From contig JAZLFH010000003.1 in the NCBI GenBank assembly GCA_045615705.1, forward strand, positions 1 through 18,528: 18,528 bases of DNA. Reading direction: 5' to 3'. This stretch comes from JAZLFH01 sp045615705. GTDB lineage: Bacteria > Bacillota > Clostridia > UMGS1883. Position 1 is the stretch's first letter; each line of letters starts with the position of its first letter. Shown here one piece after another: positions 16,645 to 18,528 of this stretch. Below the pieces are notes generated by a model. That model saw nothing but the letters and a program-made list of their open reading frames with translations. It had not been told where the DNA came from and made no database searches. The position numbers were made by a program, and so were the translations under genes.

Positions 16645-17478
16645 ATGAAAAAAGTTTTAAAGTTTTTTGCTTTTATATGTGTAGTTATTGCTTTTTTTAC
16701 AATGCTTAAAAATCCTTTGCTTGTAAAAAGAAGCGGTGTAACGGTTCATTTTATTGATGTGGGTCAAGGCGACAGCATTTTTTTGGAACTTCCCGATAAC
16801 AAGTGTATGCTGATTGATGCGGGAGAAAACAAAAAAGGAAAAGATGTTGTCGGATATATAAAGTCTTTGGGAGTGCGTAAAATAGACTACTTAATCGGGA
16901 CACATCCGCACAGCGACCATATCGGCGGATTGGATAATGTAATAGAGGAATTTGATATTGGAAGTATCTATATGCCGAAGGTATCGCATACATCTAAGAC
17001 ATACGAAGATGTATTGGATATAATTGCAAAAAAAGGTTATAAAATCAAACAGGCAAAAAGCGGTGTAAATATTTACAGCGATGAAAAGTTGAATATTGAT
17101 ATAATTTCGCCGGTAAATGAAAACTATGACTCTTTAAATGAATACAGTGCTGTTGTAAAACTGACTTACGGTGATACTAAGTTTTTGTTTATGGGCGATG
17201 CCGAAAATATTAACGAAAACGAAATTGAAGGCGATATATCGGCTGATGTATTAAAGATAGGACATCACGGATCAAGCAGTTCTACAAGCAAGAAATTTTT
17301 AAAAAGGGTTTCACCGAAGATTGCGCTAATTTCCGTGGGAGAGAACAATGACTACGGTCATCCACACAAAGAAACGATTGAAAAATTGGAGAATGAAAAA
17401 ACAGAAGTTTTAAGAACAGATAAAGAGGGAACGATAATACTTAATTCGGATTCTAAAGAAGTCAGGAGGGTGAAATAG
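16645..17478 (+). CDS. Membrane-anchored ComEC-like MBL-fold hydrolase
   Basis: This 277-residue protein has an N-terminal hydrophobic segment (about residues 4-22), so the catalytic domain probably lies outside the cell, tethered or secreted. The domain matches the metallo-beta-lactamase part of ComEC/Rec2: H-F-I-D-V-G-Q-G-D-S (35-44), L-I-D-A-G (57-61), metal motif H-P-H-S-D-H-I-G-G (87-95), F-M-G-D-A-E, and L-K-I-G-H-H-G-S-S-S-S-T-S. The membrane channel domains of ComEC are absent, so this is a stand-alone hydrolase and not the DNA uptake channel. ComEC hydrolase domains act on DNA; activity here is inferred to be nuclease or phosphodiesterase. The start abuts the permease stop with AAGGAATGGA upstream. 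The stop overlaps the following GTG by 1 bp. Pairing with DUF3006 is recurrent in Firmicutes. Confidence 0.88.
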   Translation: MKKVLKFFAFICVVIAFFTMLKNPLLVKRSGVTVHFIDVGQGDSIFLELPDNKCMLIDAGENKKGKDVVGYIKSLGVRKIDYLIGTHPHSDHIGGLDNVIEEFDIGSIYMPKVSHTSKTYEDVLDIIAKKGYKIKQAKSGVNIYSDEKLNIDIISPVNENYDSLNEYSAVVKLTYGDTKFLFMGDAENINENEIEGDISADVLKIGHHGSSSSTSKKFLKRVSPKIALISVGENNDYGHPHKETIEKLENEKTEVLRTDKEGTIILNSDSKEVRRVK

Positions 17479-17675
17479 TGAAAATCAGGGTAGAAAAGAT
17501 TGACGGAGAGATTTTAATTGCTGAACTTCCAAACAGATTGTTAGAAGATTTGCCAAAGATTTTTGCACCCGATGCAAAAGAAGGCGACATAATAGAAATC
17601 AAAATTTTAAAAGAAGAAACCGAAAATGAAAAAAAACGAATAGAAACTAAAATGAATGATTTGTTTGAAAGTTAA
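17478..17675 (+). CDS. DUF3006 domain protein
   Basis: This is a 65-residue acidic protein with the DUF3006 pattern: an N-terminal strand K-I-D-G-E-I-L-I-A-E-L, then a loop with F-A-P-D-A-K-E-G-D-I-I-E-I-K. A charged helical tail follows (E-E-T-E-N-E-K-K-R-I-E-T-K). The function of the family is unknown. It is repeatedly found next to, or fused with, ComEC-like hydrolases, so a supporting role for the upstream protein is a reasonable inference. The GTG start overlaps the upstream stop (TAGTG) and has AGGAGGG at 17464-17470, ideally placed. The gene ends just before an intrinsic terminator and closes this transcription unit. Confidence 0.8.
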   Translation: MKIRVEKIDGEILIAELPNRLLEDLPKIFAPDAKEGDIIEIKILKEETENEKKRIETKMNDLFES

Positions 17676-17678
17676 AAG

Positions 17679-17704
17679 AGGCATCTTAAATGCCTTTTTT
17701 ATTT
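17679..17704 (+). terminator. Intrinsic terminator after DUF3006 gene
   Basis: The stem AGGCAT (17679-17684) pairs with ATGCCT (17690-17695) around a CTTAA loop and is followed directly by a T-rich tract. It lies 4 bp after the DUF3006 stop and separates this unit from the downstream promoter. It is the only convincing intrinsic terminator in the window. Confidence 0.85.
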
Positions 17705-17715
17705 TGTGAAAATCC

Positions 17716-17744
17716 TTGACAATCTAAATTTTTGATATTAAAAT
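17716..17744 (+). promoter_or_regulatory. Sigma-A-type promoter for the fur-znuA unit
   Basis: TTGACA (17716-17721) is a perfect -35, followed by a 17 bp spacer and TAAAAT (17739-17744) as -10. It lies just downstream of a terminator and about 30 bp before the regulator start codon, so it very likely drives the Fur-family gene and the zinc-binding lipoprotein. An imperfect palindrome, TTTTGATATTAAAA (17730-17743), covers the -10 region and is a candidate autoregulatory operator. Confidence 0.8.
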
Positions 17745-17774
17745 GGAAAAGGTTTTCAAATTGGAGGCGAAATC

Positions 17775-18167
17775 ATGCAATATAATACAAAGCAAGGAAG
17801 AGAAATTCTTGAATTTATCACATCTTGTACGGATTTTGTAACGGTAGCGGACATAATGGAATACATCGGAAAAAATTCGCTGAATATCGGACAAACAACA
17901 GTTTATCGTCATCTTGAAAGACTTGAAGAAGAGGGTAAAATAACAAAACATGTGTTTGACGGAAAACAGGGTGCATTTTATACTAAAAAAGGTTCTGATG
18001 CACTCTTAAAATGTGAGCATTGCGGCAGAATAACAAAACTTGATTGCCCCGACCTTGACCACTTGTATCGCCATTTTGAAAAAGAACACGCAATAAATAT
18101 AAGTGCAAGTAAGACGGTGTTTTACGGAGAGTGTGAGAAATGTTTAAAAGGAGAAAAAAATGTTTAA
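17775..18167 (+). CDS. Fur-family metalloregulator, probably Zur-like
   Basis: This 130-residue regulator has the Fur layout. The N-terminal winged helix carries T-T-V-Y-R-H-L (41-47) as recognition helix, and the C-terminal dimerisation domain has a structural zinc site C-E-H-C (80, 83) and C-E-K-C (120, 123). The tail I-S-A-S-K-T-V-F-Y-G-E-C is typical of clostridial regulators paired with zinc transporters. The ATG at 17775 has GGAGG at 17763-17767. The downstream ZnuA-like gene overlaps by 8 bp, so the simplest reading is a zinc-responsive repressor controlling its own operon. One oddity: the His-rich segment that usually precedes the first Cys (H-x-H-L-x-C) is G-S-D-A-L-L-K-C here, so the sensing site is altered. 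PerR or Fur identity is less likely. Confidence 0.87.
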   Translation: MQYNTKQGREILEFITSCTDFVTVADIMEYIGKNSLNIGQTTVYRHLERLEEEGKITKHVFDGKQGAFYTKKGSDALLKCEHCGRITKLDCPDLDHLYRHFEKEHAINISASKTVFYGECEKCLKGEKNV

Positions 18168-18528
18168 AAAACTTATTCCTGTTATTTTAATGGTTGCATT
18201 AATTATGTCGGGTTGCCAAAAAGCGGAAAAAATTACAACAAATGATGAGATGACGGTTGTAACTACGATTTTTCCTGCATTTGACTTTGCAAGAGCGGTT
18301 TTTGGAAGTGAAGAAAATGTTACAATGCTTTTAAAACCCGGGAGTGAAAGCCATTCGTTTGAGCCTACGGTAAAAGATATACAAAAAATCGAAAATTGCG
18401 ATGTTTTTATTTGCAACGGCGGTGAATCGGAAGCATGGGTTGAAGACATTTTAAAAGGAATTAAAACCAATGCAGTTGTAATTAAAATGACGGATTGTTG
18501 CGATAATATATACGAAGAGGAAAAAGAA
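18160..18528 (+). CDS. znuA: Zinc ABC transporter substrate-binding lipoprotein (3' partial)
   Basis: The frame is open from the ATG at 18160 to the window end, 123 codons, so the gene is truncated by the edge. It begins with a lipoprotein signal peptide: K-K, a hydrophobic core, then lipobox I-M-S-G-C with the lipidated Cys at residue 19. The mature part has the cluster A-1 binding-protein pattern V-V-T-T-I-F-P-A-F-D-F, then K-P-G-S-E-S-H-S-F-E-P-T, whose His is the first metal ligand in ZnuA/TroA/MntC proteins. It would capture zinc (or manganese) outside the membrane for an ABC importer whose other parts should lie downstream. AAAAGGAG is well placed upstream, inside the regulator gene, giving an 8 bp overlap. 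Zinc specificity is inferred from the Zur-like partner. Confidence 0.9.
   Translation, partial: MFKKLIPVILMVALIMSGCQKAEKITTNDEMTVVTTIFPAFDFARAVFGSEENVTMLLKPGSESHSFEPTVKDIQKIENCDVFICNGGESEAWVEDILKGIKTNAVVIKMTDCCDNIYEEEKE

Overview
The window is AT-rich, Gram-positive-type DNA. Genes are packed head to tail on the + strand, with strong GGAGG-type ribosome binding sites, several GTG/TTG starts and stop/start overlaps of 1 to 20 bp. The gene set (mreBCD with a class B PBP, minD, mgsA, lepA-hemW-recX-rimO-pgsA) and the low-GC codon use point to a clostridial Firmicute. I cannot name the genus from sequence alone. I see no rRNA, tRNA, CRISPR array or insertion sequence.

Region 1 (1-6139) is a cell-shape and envelope cluster: the 3' portion of maf, then mreB, mreC, mreD, a PBP2-type transpeptidase, minD and a methylglyoxal-synthase homologue. 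Two departures stand out. minD has no minC or minE beside it and lacks the usual C-terminal membrane-targeting helix. The MgsA homologue has lost two active-site aspartates, including the residue equivalent to E. coli Asp71.

Region 2 (6180-11798) is a housekeeping block of translation, cofactor and lipid genes: a flavin-reductase-like protein, lepA, hemW, recX, rimO and pgsA. Region 3 (11823-15507) adds sugar metabolism: a large cytoplasmic glycosidase-like protein of the GH106/GH2-related type and a class I mannose-6-phosphate isomerase. I see no convincing terminator from maf through manA, so all of this may be read as one very long transcription unit, possibly with internal promoters.

The only sizeable non-coding stretch (15508-15699, 192 bp) holds an AT-rich inverted repeat and a possible frameshifted coding remnant. 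After it come a DMT-type (EamA) permease, a membrane-anchored ComEC-like metallo-beta-lactamase-fold hydrolase and a DUF3006 protein. That group ends at a clear intrinsic terminator (17679-17704). A new unit then begins with a near-consensus promoter driving a Fur/Zur-family regulator and a zinc-binding lipoprotein (ZnuA/AdcA type), which runs off the window end. This is most simply a self-regulated zinc uptake operon.

Most of the window is ordinary. The best leads are the degenerate MgsA active site, the orphan MinD, the Fur protein without its usual histidines, and the short intergenic region upstream of the permease.
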